From a virus, in IMG/VR virus record IMGVR_UViG_3300037427_003262, positions 1 to 35,408 of that record: a DNA stretch of 35,408 nucleotides, one strand, 5' to 3'. The translations under genes were made by a program, and so were the position numbers. Below are positions 7,435 to 16,559 of this stretch, in pieces (position 1 is the first letter of the stretch; each line of letters begins with the position of its first letter). The notes under the pieces were generated by a model. That model saw only the letters and a list, made by a program, of their open reading frames with translations. It had not been told where the DNA came from and ran no database searches.

Positions 7435-8222
7435 TGGCAAAGCAAAAAACAAAAGCAGATGCGGACAAACCACCTACAACAGGTCTACCGCACGGAATGA
7501 AACGAAAACGGAAGAAGAGAACTCCTAAGAATAAAATGTATTTCACCAAGGATACGGAGGATTCAATAGTATTATATAACGCATCGGATGATATCGTGGA
7601 ACGAAATAAAATATTCAACGAAGGAATAAAATATCCATTTGAAAAACTCGCAGAGAACATATTAAATACTTTTAAGTTTTCATACTTTCAGTGTAGTCAT
7701 GAGGAGGTACAGAAGGAGGTGGTAAGTAATCTTGTTAGTAATATGCACAAATATAAACAGGAGAACGGCAAGGCCTTTTCTTATTTTAGTATAATAGCTA
7801 AAAACTTTTTAATACTATATAATAACGGAAACTATAAGAAATTTAAAAGACACACAAGTGTTGATGATTCTGAGGTTGTATATGACCACAAGGAATTGAC
7901 AATATTTCCGAAGACAGAAACCAAACGTCGTGAGTTGGAGGAGTTCCTAACACTTATGATTGAGTTTTGGGATGAAAATTTGGGAAAATTGTTTAAGAAA
8001 GAAACGGAGTTTAAAATTGCCTCGGCCGTTGTTGAAATATTTAGAAAATGTTCATCTATTGAAAATTTTAACAAGAAGGCACTATATTTGTACATTCGAG
8101 AAATGACAAATTGCAAGACACAGAATATAACTAAAGTTATAAACAAGATGAAAGATACTCAGAAGAATATCCAAACTCAATATAGAAAGAATGGTTATAT
8201 TGATATGGATTTGCATAAGTGA
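7434..8222 (+). CDS. gp55: gp55-like late-transcription sigma factor
   Basis: 262 residues. A basic N-terminal tail (KRKRKKRTPKNK, about 23-34) precedes a helical domain. Residues about 112-133 read KAFSYFSIIAKNFLILYNN, which matches the conserved region-2-like block of T4-family late sigma factors (a-F-S-Y-F-x-x-I-A-K-N-x). The region just before it (YPFEKLAENILNTFKFSYF) fits the preceding sigma region-2 helices. In T4, gp55 binds host RNA polymerase core and reads a -10-like late promoter with help from the sliding clamp. The protein is longer than T4 gp55 by an N-terminal basic tail and a C-terminal helical segment. It sits just upstream of the baseplate block it would be expected to switch on. 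An alternative is a more generic sigma-70 region-2 protein. Confidence 0.7.
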   Translation: MAKQKTKADADKPPTTGLPHGMKRKRKKRTPKNKMYFTKDTEDSIVLYNASDDIVERNKIFNEGIKYPFEKLAENILNTFKFSYFQCSHEEVQKEVVSNLVSNMHKYKQENGKAFSYFSIIAKNFLILYNNGNYKKFKRHTSVDDSEVVYDHKELTIFPKTETKRRELEEFLTLMIEFWDENLGKLFKKETEFKIASAVVEIFRKCSSIENFNKKALYLYIREMTNCKTQNITKVINKMKDTQKNIQTQYRKNGYIDMDLHK

Positions 8223-8250
8223 TGCAAACTTGGAAAAAAATATATATGTC

Positions 8251-8260
8251 TATATTTATA
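8251..8260 (+). promoter_or_regulatory. Candidate late promoter box TATATTTATA (baseplate block)
   Basis: The box lies in the 42-nt gap after the sigma factor and ends only 4 nt before the ATG at 8265. A -10 element this close would give a transcript with almost no leader. No Shine-Dalgarno sequence is visible between box and start. Confidence 0.5.
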
Positions 8261-8264
8261 ATCT

Positions 8265-8678
8265 ATGGAAAAAGACATAGAAATCTTCGAGGGAAAAACC
8301 TTTTCATCGTTAGTTCGTGACATATATAATAATTCTTCTCACAAGAAGGATCAGATAAATCAAATTATTAAAGATCTACATTCTATGATAAAGGATGTGG
8401 GTGGTGCAACGGTAGTCGCACCAATGATAAAGGATTACCTTGATGTCAGTGTTAAAAACGATGACCAACTAATAAAACTCTCAGCAGTACTTCAGAGAGT
8501 AATGAACGGTGGTACGTCACAAGAGTCTTCCGGGGATTTTATATTAAGTGATGCGGAAAAACAACAATTGTATGATAGTATGCAAGACGAACTTACAGAC
8601 ATAAAAAAAACTGACAGGGATATTACTGATCAAATCGGAAAAATAACAGACACTATTAAGGAAGATGGCACACAGTAA
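8265..8678 (+). CDS. Small helical protein at the head of the baseplate operon
   Basis: 137 residues, mostly helical and acidic, with a C-terminal heptad-like region (about 98-137, DELTDIKKTDRDITDQIGKI) suggesting a coiled coil. No family is recognised. It overlaps the hub gene by 14 nt, so it is translationally coupled to it. Small coiled-coil proteins next to the hub gene could act as hub assembly factors or chaperones, but that is only inference from position. Confidence 0.6.
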   Translation: MEKDIEIFEGKTFSSLVRDIYNNSSHKKDQINQIIKDLHSMIKDVGGATVVAPMIKDYLDVSVKNDDQLIKLSAVLQRVMNGGTSQESSGDFILSDAEKQQLYDSMQDELTDIKKTDRDITDQIGKITDTIKEDGTQ

Positions 8679-11600
8679 ATACTATAAGAGGTCTGAGGAC
8701 AGAGACCTTGAAATACAATCGTTGATGACTCAACGACAGATATATACAAGAAAACCGGAAGGAATTTTGTTTTACGAACTTGAGCCAGCAGTTGTAATTG
8801 ATATTATAAGAGACGAAACCCACCCCGTTTTTAAAAAGGGAACGGAATCACCCCATGTAAGTAATAACGAATGGCCAACGGGATATAATGATACTGAACA
8901 TCTGGACTATTCGTGGGTAGGTCGGATTAAGGCAAGACAGATCAACAGCCAGGAGTCTGTTCCGGTATCTGAACTTGATTGGATAATTCCACTTGAATCC
9001 GGTCATGTGGAGTACCCACTTGTAAACGAATTGGTTGTGGTCGTTGAATATATGGGTTCAAAATACTACACACGTCGGTTAAATACTAGAAATTTCATAA
9101 ATAATTCTGCTGACTTTAGATATGAGCATAAATATGGCAAGAATGACGGAGTTACACAGGCAACAAGTGCGAATCTACTGGGTGCCAAAAACAAGTCAAA
9201 TATATCACCTGCGACATCTCCGTATGGTTCATTTCTTGGAAAGTATTTTAAGGCAAATAATAAAATCCGTCCACTAAAGCATTATGAAGGGGATACTATT
9301 CTTGAGAGCAGATTTGGTAGCAGTGTTCGTTTTGGTTGCTATGTTGACGATGCGGTGTATGATGTGGGAACGGGTAAGGGACACGGAGAGTCGTATGAAG
9401 GTAATTACGGAAATCCGATGATACTAATCAGAAATCGTCAACATATAACAACTGAAGATGAAACCAAGTTTCAATATAACATACTTGAGGACATTAATCG
9501 TGATGGTAGTTCTATTCACATAACTTCTGGAAACACCAAATCAGAATTTCTTTCTACCATAAACCACTCATATGATAATATTTGGTATGGTTGTCTGGGG
9601 TGTCGAATGGGTGGGTTTGGTGGGTTGTACGGACTTGCCAAGTCGGCCATTGGATCGAAAAAAATTCAAAGCATTGATGACTCGGATAAGAAACTTGGGT
9701 CATTTGGTGGAGTCGCAACACCAAACGAGGAGGACTTAAAAATATCAACTAAACTTGGTGCAGTTGGGGACACGTCAACCGGACTAAACCCATATTCAGA
9801 TATAACAAGTTCATTGAAAAATAATGATTTGGGGGGTGCGTTGGGTTCGGCAATGGGAACGGCCGTGGGTGGACCGATTGGGTCAAAGATTGGAAAGAGA
9901 CTTGGTAGTGTCGGTGCTGGATCAATTAAAAAGTTTATAAGTTCACCAGGGTCCCCGGGGTCATCAAAACCCTCGGAACGAAAGAAGTTTGCAAAGTCCA
10001 TTGCATCCGGTAATTTTTCGTTAAATCCTGAGTATGAACGTGGTGTTATTAAGTCGGTATCTTCTGCTAGAAAGTCCGGTAAAGATTCGTTGTTTGGTTC
10101 ATCGGTTGGGGGTGCTATCTCGGCTGCAACATCCCTCGGCATTGATATCCCAGGAACAGAGGGTTTGGGAATTTCATCAAACGATAGTCCGATGTTTAAG
10201 ATATTCAAATTGGCTTCGTTTGGGATAAAGGCCTTGTGTGCGTCTTTGCGAAAAAAACACGGAGGGGGGTATGGTTCAGGTACGGAAGAAAAACTTGGTT
10301 GGTTGTTATCAATTGGAATCGACTTATCACTACTTGCTATGCTGAAGGCATTATTTGACAGACTTCGTGGGTTGAAGTTTAACTTTGGCTCATTTGGTGC
10401 ATTCAATTTAAATAATCTTCTGTTTGATTTGTGTGATTGGATAAATCAAGTAGACCACAAGTCAAGTTTGGTGGACACCTTTCGGAACGAGTCTAATAAA
10501 TTTTTAAGTGATTCCGTATTAACACAACAACTTGGTGATAAGTTTACGAAGGAAGGCACGTATGGTGCGTATGCAAAAAACCACCCTTCGTTTGATATGA
10601 ATTACAGATCACTTGCAGGTGATGTGGATGCTATTAAAGATGCGTCTAAATCATTTGGACAAACTTCACTTTCGTTACAAAAGGGAGGAAAGGAAAAGGC
10701 ACAAGTAAAGTTTGATCCACTTACTGGATTATTTAGGGAAAAACAACCATCTGGCCAACGTGATCCACTAACAACCTCCGGAATTTCTTCATCCTTACCC
10801 AACTTTACATCAATGTTCTCCGGCCAACCACAATCAACTGGTCAAGTTGGACCTACCAATTCAACAACATCGGTTGGTGGGGGTGGTGGTATTACTGGAA
10901 TGGAATCTTTGTTAGGTGGTGTAAGTGAACCATATAAAACAGATCCCAGACCACTTGCAAACGCAACGGATGTAACGATATCCAAGACTACCGGAAATAT
11001 GTCAGTCAGTGGGGTTGACCTACCTGTGTCTCAGCAAGTAGTACAACCAAAATCAGGAACAAGTTCGGTGAATCCTGTGGTTTCTCCTGTTGAACCGTCT
11101 GCAACAAAGATTACTTCGTACATGAGTGGTAAAGAAATCACCCGGGACTCGTTGGTAGGTACACACTTGGAATCTGCGGATTTAAATGCAGTTGCCTTGT
11201 TAGATGAAGATGACTTAAATACATTAAAAGATACACCTTTGATGAATTCTGCAATAAGTTCTGCTCAAAAGAAGCACGATGAAACATTTGATAAGCAAAT
11301 GGACGATGTTGAAAAGTCTGTGTTAACTAAAACCGATGGAAATTCAATATATGGAAAGCAGTTACCAACACTAATTGGTAATCAAATAATACTAAACTCT
11401 GAACGTGTTTTAATTTCATCAAAAACCCAAGAGACTGGTATATTTTCAAAAAAGAAGTTTTTTGTTACGACTGATGATGAAATTACTATGGATGCGAAGG
11501 AACGAATTGTGATGAGAACCGATAGTCATGTCTCGTTGATTTCTCCGAGTGTGCATTTGGGTCTTTTTACAACACAATGCCACCCAACATTGAAGGGAGA

Positions 11601-11763
11601 TTGCACTACTGCGTGGTTGTCCGATTTATGTGGTTGGTTATCGTCACACGTCCACCACGACCCATATATTACAACATCAGTACCCGCACAACAGGGTTCG
11701 TTGGCAAGTTTACGTTCAAGATTGCCAACATTATTGAGTGAGAGAATATTTATATCTGGATAG
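8665..11763 (+). CDS. gp5/gpV-like baseplate hub and spike protein
   Basis: 1032 residues. The N-terminal region (about 35-155) is beta-rich and looks like the OB-fold found in gp5/gpV hub proteins (WVGRIKARQINSQ, then ELDWIIPLESGHVEYPLVNE). The middle (about 310-620) is Gly/Ser-rich with glycine-zipper stretches (ALGSAMGTAVGGPIGSKIG, about 392-412) and hydrophobic segments. A low-complexity Ser/Gly/Pro region follows (about 690-850). The last 130 residues form a repetitive beta stretch ending in SHVHHDPY (about 993-1000); a His-x-His near the tip is common in phage spike proteins, where it can bind metal. I see no lysozyme catalytic domain. It would form the central membrane-piercing spike. 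Gene order (hub, unknown, gp25, gp6) supports the call. Ribosome site AAGGAAG lies directly before the ATG. Confidence 0.55.
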   Translation: MAHSKYYKRSEDRDLEIQSLMTQRQIYTRKPEGILFYELEPAVVIDIIRDETHPVFKKGTESPHVSNNEWPTGYNDTEHLDYSWVGRIKARQINSQESVPVSELDWIIPLESGHVEYPLVNELVVVVEYMGSKYYTRRLNTRNFINNSADFRYEHKYGKNDGVTQATSANLLGAKNKSNISPATSPYGSFLGKYFKANNKIRPLKHYEGDTILESRFGSSVRFGCYVDDAVYDVGTGKGHGESYEGNYGNPMILIRNRQHITTEDETKFQYNILEDINRDGSSIHITSGNTKSEFLSTINHSYDNIWYGCLGCRMGGFGGLYGLAKSAIGSKKIQSIDDSDKKLGSFGGVATPNEEDLKISTKLGAVGDTSTGLNPYSDITSSLKNNDLGGALGSAMGTAVGGPIGSKIGKRLGSVGAGSIKKFISSPGSPGSSKPSERKKFAKSIASGNFSLNPEYERGVIKSVSSARKSGKDSLFGSSVGGAISAATSLGIDIPGTEGLGISSNDSPMFKIFKLASFGIKALCASLRKKHGGGYGSGTEEKLGWLLSIGIDLSLLAMLKALFDRLRGLKFNFGSFGAFNLNNLLFDLCDWINQVDHKSSLVDTFRNESNKFLSDSVLTQQLGDKFTKEGTYGAYAKNHPSFDMNYRSLAGDVDAIKDASKSFGQTSLSLQKGGKEKAQVKFDPLTGLFREKQPSGQRDPLTTSGISSSLPNFTSMFSGQPQSTGQVGPTNSTTSVGGGGGITGMESLLGGVSEPYKTDPRPLANATDVTISKTTGNMSVSGVDLPVSQQVVQPKSGTSSVNPVVSPVEPSATKITSYMSGKEITRDSLVGTHLESADLNAVALLDEDDLNTLKDTPLMNSAISSAQKKHDETFDKQMDDVEKSVLTKTDGNSIYGKQLPTLIGNQIILNSERVLISSKTQETGIFSKKKFFVTTDDEITMDAKERIVMRTDSHVSLISPSVHLGLFTTQCHPTLKGDCTTAWLSDLCGWLSSHVHHDPYITTSVPAQQGSLASLRSRLPTLLSERIFISG
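11745..11754 (+). promoter_or_regulatory. Candidate late promoter box AATATTTATA (inside the 3' end of the hub gene)
   Basis: The box overlaps codons for the last residues of the hub protein (RIFISG) and stands 31 nt before the ATG at 11786. It is the only copy I noticed inside a coding sequence, and even so it is placed just ahead of a gene start. It could give extra transcription of the wedge genes. Confidence 0.35.
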
Positions 11764-11785
11764 AAAGGTTAATAATTAAATAGTT

Positions 11786-12235
11786 ATGAAGAAAAAAGAG
11801 TTAATAGAAATTATACAACTTGCGGTAAGGAAAGAGTTACGTGCATCTCTCCCGGCAATTGTGAAAGAGTGTTTGTCGGAAACCCAAACCACAACCACAA
11901 AAAAACGTAAATCAGTTCCAACGGATCCCGTTGAACTTGCAAAACGAGCACTAATGTCGGAGAAGTCTACAACGATAAGTGCAGGTAAAAAGAAACCTAT
12001 GGTACAATATACAAAGAATTCTGCCATAAATGAAATTCTAAATAATACATCAGGTGGAATACCACAAGAGGGGTCTAGGGTAACCGGATCGTCCACCGAG
12101 ATGAGTGAAATGACTGATTTGAACGGAAATTCCGTGGATATGGATCAACTACCAGAGTCAGTTTCCTCTGCATTAACACGGGACTATACGGCTTTGCTAT
12201 CTGCTGTGGATAAGAAACGAGGAAAGACTTCATAG
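11786..12235 (+). CDS. Unknown baseplate-operon protein
   Basis: 149 residues. The N-terminal 35 residues look helical (MKKKELIEIIQLAVRKELR); then comes a basic Thr/Lys stretch (TTTTKKRKS) and a polar, probably disordered C-terminal half. No known family is recognised. It lies between hub and gp25, and its TAG stop shares a base with the GTG start of gp25 (TAGTG), so it is co-translated with a core wedge gene. A structural or assembly role is likely from position only. Confidence 0.6.
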   Translation: MKKKELIEIIQLAVRKELRASLPAIVKECLSETQTTTTKKRKSVPTDPVELAKRALMSEKSTTISAGKKKPMVQYTKNSAINEILNNTSGGIPQEGSRVTGSSTEMSEMTDLNGNSVDMDQLPESVSSALTRDYTALLSAVDKKRGKTS

Positions 12236-12624
12236 TGATTGAGTCAAAAATACCACTTGGAATAAAACTTCCGTATCGTAAAGGTCCGGGTGGGTATTTC
12301 TTGCAAACCCACTCCGACATGGAACGGGCCAGAAATAATTTGAAGATGCTATTGATGACCGCAAAGGGTGAACGACCACTCATGCCAACCTATGGAAGTG
12401 ACCTACATGAATTACTATTTGAACCCAACGTCGCAGATCATATGGATGATTTGTTCGAAGATGCGGTACGAGAAACGACTACAATTTGGATGCCAGAAGT
12501 TACCATAACATATGTTAAAGTCGAAAGAGATTTGATAAATACACCAAGCACCGCAACATTAAATATCGGATTTTCGATCACAAGCATCCCAAATTCTGAG
12601 CAAATTTTAATACTGGAGATATAA
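12235..12624 (+). CDS. gp25: Baseplate wedge protein gp25 (GPW/gp25 family)
   Basis: 129 residues, the normal length for the family. The signature runs from GYFLQTHSDMERARNNLKMLL (about residues 20-40) into TAKGERPLMPTYGSDLHELLFEP (about 42-64): the G-E-R-x-x-x-P-x-x-G-x-x-L-x-x-L-F-E-P motif of gp25/W proteins. In T4 it clamps the gp6 wedge and helps start sheath assembly. Start is GTG at 12235, overlapping the upstream TAG; the next ATG (12319) would delete the conserved N-terminus. The gp6-like gene starts 1 nt after its stop, a classical 25-6 order. Confidence 0.93.
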   Translation: MIESKIPLGIKLPYRKGPGGYFLQTHSDMERARNNLKMLLMTAKGERPLMPTYGSDLHELLFEPNVADHMDDLFEDAVRETTTIWMPEVTITYVKVERDLINTPSTATLNIGFSITSIPNSEQILILEI

Positions 12625-12625
12625 C

Positions 12626-14602
12626 ATGGCAGACGGAATCGACAACCCAGTCAAAACTACATCAAGAGATATAAACTATCTTGGCAAAGATTTCAACGCA
12701 TTCAGGCAAAACTTGATAAATTATGCGAAATCATATTTTCCACAAACATACAAGGACTTTAGTGAAAACTCCACGGGTATGATGTTTATTGAAATGGCAA
12801 GTTATGTTGGTGATGTTTTGTCGTATTATATAGACTATCAATTCAAGGAGGGTTTTATACAACACGCAGAAGAACGTAAAAATGTAGTAACACTTGCAAA
12901 TTATCTTGGATATACTCCCAAACCGGTTACATCTGCATCTACCGAACTTGAGGTCTTTCAACTTGTACCTGCAAAGACAAATCCCACAACCGGTGAGGTT
13001 GAACCAGATTACAAGTTTGCATTGAACATCTCAGCTGGTATGGAGGTCACATCGGCCGATGCAACACCAATTGTATTCAGAACACTGGATTCGGTAAATT
13101 TCACCGAAAACTCCGAATCAAATCCAATAAATGTTTCTGTGTTTGATAGAGACCCAACTACACAAGAACCGACATTTTATTTGCTGAAAAAGGTCACGAT
13201 GGTTTCTGCCGGAACATTGAAGACTCGGGAAATTTCCGTATCAACGGCAGAACCCTTCTATGAAATTGAGTTGATAGAACCAAATGTCCTTGAGATAGTT
13301 TCTATTAAAGATTCAAACGGGAATCAATATTACCATGTCCCAAATCTTGCACAAGACACGATTTTTGTAGAAGAACAAAATACAGATGCCAGAAATCCAT
13401 TCTATAGTAAGTTTTCAGAAACCGCACCATACGTGTTGAGGTTGATACGAACTTCAAGAAGATACATAACCAGGGTTAATTCCGATAACACGATGACAAT
13501 TGAGTTTGGTGCAGGAACCGACAAAATGGATGATGAGGTGATAATCCCTAACTTAAATAATGTGGGGAGATTGTTAAGCACACAACAGAGTTTTGAGGTT
13601 GCATATGATCCATCCAATTTTTTGAAAACTAAAAGTTATGGTGAAGCACCCTCAAATACAACACTTACTGTACAATATTATGTTGGTGGTGGTATATCAT
13701 CAAACGTATCATCAAATACACTAAACAACATATCACTTATAAACTTTGAAGATCAAAGTGAATACCTAACTGCACAGGAATCTACTATATTAAACACAAT
13801 TAGAAGTAGTATCCGAGTTAATAACCCAGACCCCGCACTTGGTGGAAAAAATGCAGAGTCAACTGACGAGATTCGGTTAAATTCTCTTGCATACTTTTCT
13901 GCCCAAAACCGAGCAGTGACTCGGGAAGATTATGTTGTACGGGCATACTCTATGCCAAATAAATTTGGAAGTGTAGCAAAAGCATTTGTAACTCCAGATG
14001 GAATTTTAGATTCAATGACTCAGTTATCATTGATAAAGTCACTCGATGAACAACCCACAAAGGTGAGTCCAAGTGGACTCACTCAGGTATATGGAGAGGT
14101 AAACAATCCGTTTGCAGTTAATATGTATGTATTGAGTTATGATAAAGATAAGCATTTAGTTTCTCCCAACGAACTTATATTGAAAAATCTTAGAACATAC
14201 TTGGGTCAATATAAGATGCTCACGGATGGAGTAAACATAACCAATGCGTTTATTATAAATGTCGGAGTTGACCTTGAAATCTCGGTGTTTCAAAACTACA
14301 ACAAGATTGACGTTTTAGCAAGTGCAATTCAGTCTGTGAAAAAATTCTTTGACATTGATAGGTGGCAAATTTCCCAACCAATTGAAATGGGTGACCTTGA
14401 ACTTGAGATTGCAAAAATAAATGGAGTTAAGTCGGTTACTAATTTACGAGTTTATAATAAAACTATTGAGGACGGAAACTATTCATCTAATGTATATGAT
14501 ATGGAATCTGCAACTTTTAATAAAGTTGTATACCCTTCAATGGACCCGTCTATATTTGAATTGAAATTCCCATCACGGGATATTGTGGGGAGGGTTGTGT
14601 AG
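12626..14602 (+). CDS. gp6: Baseplate wedge protein gp6-like (baseplate J family)
   Basis: 658 residues, very close to T4 gp6 length. The N-terminal region (DINYLGKDFNAFRQNLINYAKSYFP and FSENSTGMMFIEMASYVGDVLSYYIDY, about residues 15-73) is a hallmark of gp6-like wedge proteins in T4-type phages. The C-terminal third (about 400-560), with NRAVTREDYVVRAYSMP, matches the baseplate-J core. In the particle, dimers of this protein form the ring that joins the wedges around the hub. It directly follows gp25 and its stop shares a base with the next start (TAGTG). Confidence 0.9.
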   Translation: MADGIDNPVKTTSRDINYLGKDFNAFRQNLINYAKSYFPQTYKDFSENSTGMMFIEMASYVGDVLSYYIDYQFKEGFIQHAEERKNVVTLANYLGYTPKPVTSASTELEVFQLVPAKTNPTTGEVEPDYKFALNISAGMEVTSADATPIVFRTLDSVNFTENSESNPINVSVFDRDPTTQEPTFYLLKKVTMVSAGTLKTREISVSTAEPFYEIELIEPNVLEIVSIKDSNGNQYYHVPNLAQDTIFVEEQNTDARNPFYSKFSETAPYVLRLIRTSRRYITRVNSDNTMTIEFGAGTDKMDDEVIIPNLNNVGRLLSTQQSFEVAYDPSNFLKTKSYGEAPSNTTLTVQYYVGGGISSNVSSNTLNNISLINFEDQSEYLTAQESTILNTIRSSIRVNNPDPALGGKNAESTDEIRLNSLAYFSAQNRAVTREDYVVRAYSMPNKFGSVAKAFVTPDGILDSMTQLSLIKSLDEQPTKVSPSGLTQVYGEVNNPFAVNMYVLSYDKDKHLVSPNELILKNLRTYLGQYKMLTDGVNITNAFIINVGVDLEISVFQNYNKIDVLASAIQSVKKFFDIDRWQISQPIEMGDLELEIAKINGVKSVTNLRVYNKTIEDGNYSSNVYDMESATFNKVVYPSMDPSIFELKFPSRDIVGRVV

Positions 14603-15942
14603 TGAATGTATTTTTATACGCATCGGCAGATTCGGTAGTATCCAGACATAAAAGTGTAGTGGATGTCAACATGGGATTTGATGAGGTGTTGGATGTTGAG
14701 AATGTGTATGATGAGAACGTGGGTCACCATGTGTCTAGGTTTTTAATGCAGTTTGACCTCGAAGGATCGGGAATATCAGACTCGGTTTTAACTTCGGCCG
14801 AATACTTTTTGAACTTAAAAATAACCGAGTCCTCTGAACTATTACACAAAAGTTTCTTGCAGATATTTCCAGTATCCAGTCGGTGGACCGAAGGTCCAGG
14901 TAGACGATACGATGTTAATACATTATATAAGGGTGTAACTTGGAATGTGCGACACGATGCATCAACTCCGTGGGAAGAACCTGGTGGAGATATAATTCGT
15001 TATATTGAAAATGAACATGGACTAACTGAGGAACTTGTGTGTGAATACGAATTCGGAAGGCGCACTTCGGATGTGTCGGTTAACATAACCAAGATAGTTG
15101 AAAAATGGATATCCGGAGAGATTGAAAACAACGGGATTCTTGTGAAGTTTAAGGATGAGACGATTTTGTCCGAGGGTCGGGTGTCATTCTTTTCCAAGGA
15201 CACCAACACCATATACAGTCCATATATCAGAATTGCATATAATGATTATTATTTTAACCCATGTGAATGCTTATCAACCGAGACATTGTCATGTGATCAG
15301 ACCGAGTCTGATGATATAACTGATATAGATACTATAATAAGTGGTAGTCTGATAAGTGGTAGTCTGATAAGTGGAAGTATATTAAGTGGTAGCCTGATAA
15401 GTGGTAGTCTGATAAGTGGAAGTATGTTAAGTGGTAGTCTGATAAGTGGAAGTATGTTAAGTGGTAGTCTGATAAGTGGAAGCACATATATTGATCCGGT
15501 GGAACCTGATGTGGATTGTTTATCTGTTTTAAATAGAACTACAACACACACACCACCGAATATAAATCACATATCATCTGAGGATGTTAATGTGAATATA
15601 AAAAACATTCGTCAAGAATACTCGGTTGCGGAAGATATTCGCATGAGAGTTGGAGTTCGTGAGTTATATCCAAAAAAGACATTTTCTCAAAAATCGGACT
15701 ATTTGCTTAATAATTATGTCGACTATCCAATGTATTATTCTGTACGGGATGCCGACACACATGAGGTTAGAATCCCGTGGGATGCATATTCAAGAATAAA
15801 TTGTGATGCACTTGGTCACTATTTCGATATTGATTTTGGGTGCTTGAGTGTTGGTAGAATATACGAGTTTATGATACGAGTCGAATCACCAAATCAAACT
15901 AAAGTTGTCACAATAAAGACTAAATTTATGGTTGGTAAATAA
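14602..15942 (+). CDS. DNRLRE/CBM96-like baseplate-associated protein with SGS tandem repeat
   Basis: 446 residues from a GTG overlapping the gp6 stop; GGGGAGGG at 14587-14594 is a strong ribosome site. Residues about 10-215 resemble a DNRLRE-type beta domain: a strand with RFLMQFDL, then SSRWTEGPGR, TPWEEPGGD, a VNITKIVEKWISGE helix/strand, and a closing PYIRIAY. These domains occur on secreted surface and carbohydrate-related proteins. A short Cys-containing linker leads into ten pentapeptides of the type ISGSL at residues 246-295. A second domain of about 150 residues follows (300-446). I infer a baseplate or fibre-attachment protein whose repeat is a spacer between two folded domains. The family assignment is by eye. 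Confidence 0.55.
   Translation: MNVFLYASADSVVSRHKSVVDVNMGFDEVLDVENVYDENVGHHVSRFLMQFDLEGSGISDSVLTSAEYFLNLKITESSELLHKSFLQIFPVSSRWTEGPGRRYDVNTLYKGVTWNVRHDASTPWEEPGGDIIRYIENEHGLTEELVCEYEFGRRTSDVSVNITKIVEKWISGEIENNGILVKFKDETILSEGRVSFFSKDTNTIYSPYIRIAYNDYYFNPCECLSTETLSCDQTESDDITDIDTIISGSLISGSLISGSILSGSLISGSLISGSMLSGSLISGSMLSGSLISGSTYIDPVEPDVDCLSVLNRTTTHTPPNINHISSEDVNVNIKNIRQEYSVAEDIRMRVGVRELYPKKTFSQKSDYLLNNYVDYPMYYSVRDADTHEVRIPWDAYSRINCDALGHYFDIDFGCLSVGRIYEFMIRVESPNQTKVVTIKTKFMVGK
15337..15486 (+). repeat. 15-bp tandem repeat encoding (I/L)SGS(L/M/I)
   Basis: Ten copies of a 15-bp unit close to ATAAGTGGTAGTCTG, in frame with the surrounding gene. Variants (GGAAGTATG, TTAAGTGGT) alternate, so a 30-bp pattern is visible in the second half. 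It encodes a regular pentapeptide that could form a beta-solenoid or elastic spacer. Copy number could vary between related phages. Confidence 0.92.
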
Positions 15943-15943
15943 C

Positions 15944-16540
15944 ATGGATAAGTTTGTTCCAAAGTATATAGAGCAATACGACTTTAACCAAGAGGCATAT
16001 GATTCATTTGTTAAGTCTCCTGTGGATGGTAGTCAACTCGATGAATATAATAATTTGATAATGAGTTCTAATATAAATGAGAAATCCATTGCCGAAGTTG
16101 ACCAATTTTTATGGAAAATAACTCCCAGAAAGAACACATTCTCACAGGTACAAGTTGAAAACTTTTTTGATACGGATATATCGGAATTTCCGGAGGTCGA
16201 GACAAGAGACTCCGGCCTCGCAACGGACATGACGGTTTCCGAATTTGCCGATGAGATCGATGCCGAACTAGGAGAGCAACTTGCAAACGAGAAAATATTG
16301 CAAACGCAGATTGAAGAGTTATCCGATACTCTTGATGTTGAGATAGAGAAGGGTGTGAAGTTCAAGGAAGATGCAACGGAGACGTTTCAAGCAGCCAGAG
16401 ATTTAATCGTGTCACAACGCATATCTGCCGGTGAGGGATTAACTGATGTGGATTTTAGTAACAAATTTCCGTTCCTACCAATATCAGAGTCTGATGAAGA
16501 AACTTCCGGTGATAAGTTTCCATTTATGAAATCACCCTAA
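15944..16540 (+). CDS. Acidic small baseplate-region protein
   Basis: 198 residues from the ATG at 15944, 1 nt after the previous stop; an in-frame TTG at 15932 is less likely. The protein is acidic. Its middle (about 95-150) is a helical, coiled-coil-like stretch (EQLANEKILQTQIEELSDTL), and the C-terminus is polar with two similar segments (NKFPFLPISESDEE and DKFPFMKSP). No family is recognised. Its place between the DNRLRE-like gene and the giant gp7-like gene suggests a wedge accessory or linker protein. Confidence 0.6.
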   Translation: MDKFVPKYIEQYDFNQEAYDSFVKSPVDGSQLDEYNNLIMSSNINEKSIAEVDQFLWKITPRKNTFSQVQVENFFDTDISEFPEVETRDSGLATDMTVSEFADEIDAELGEQLANEKILQTQIEELSDTLDVEIEKGVKFKEDATETFQAARDLIVSQRISAGEGLTDVDFSNKFPFLPISESDEETSGDKFPFMKSP

Positions 16541-16559
16541 TATCTGAGTTTAATTGGTT

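Noticed and set aside
15337-15486. CRISPR array
   Set aside because: Units are contiguous 15-bp coding repeats without spacers; the same applies to the Pro-Thr tracts.
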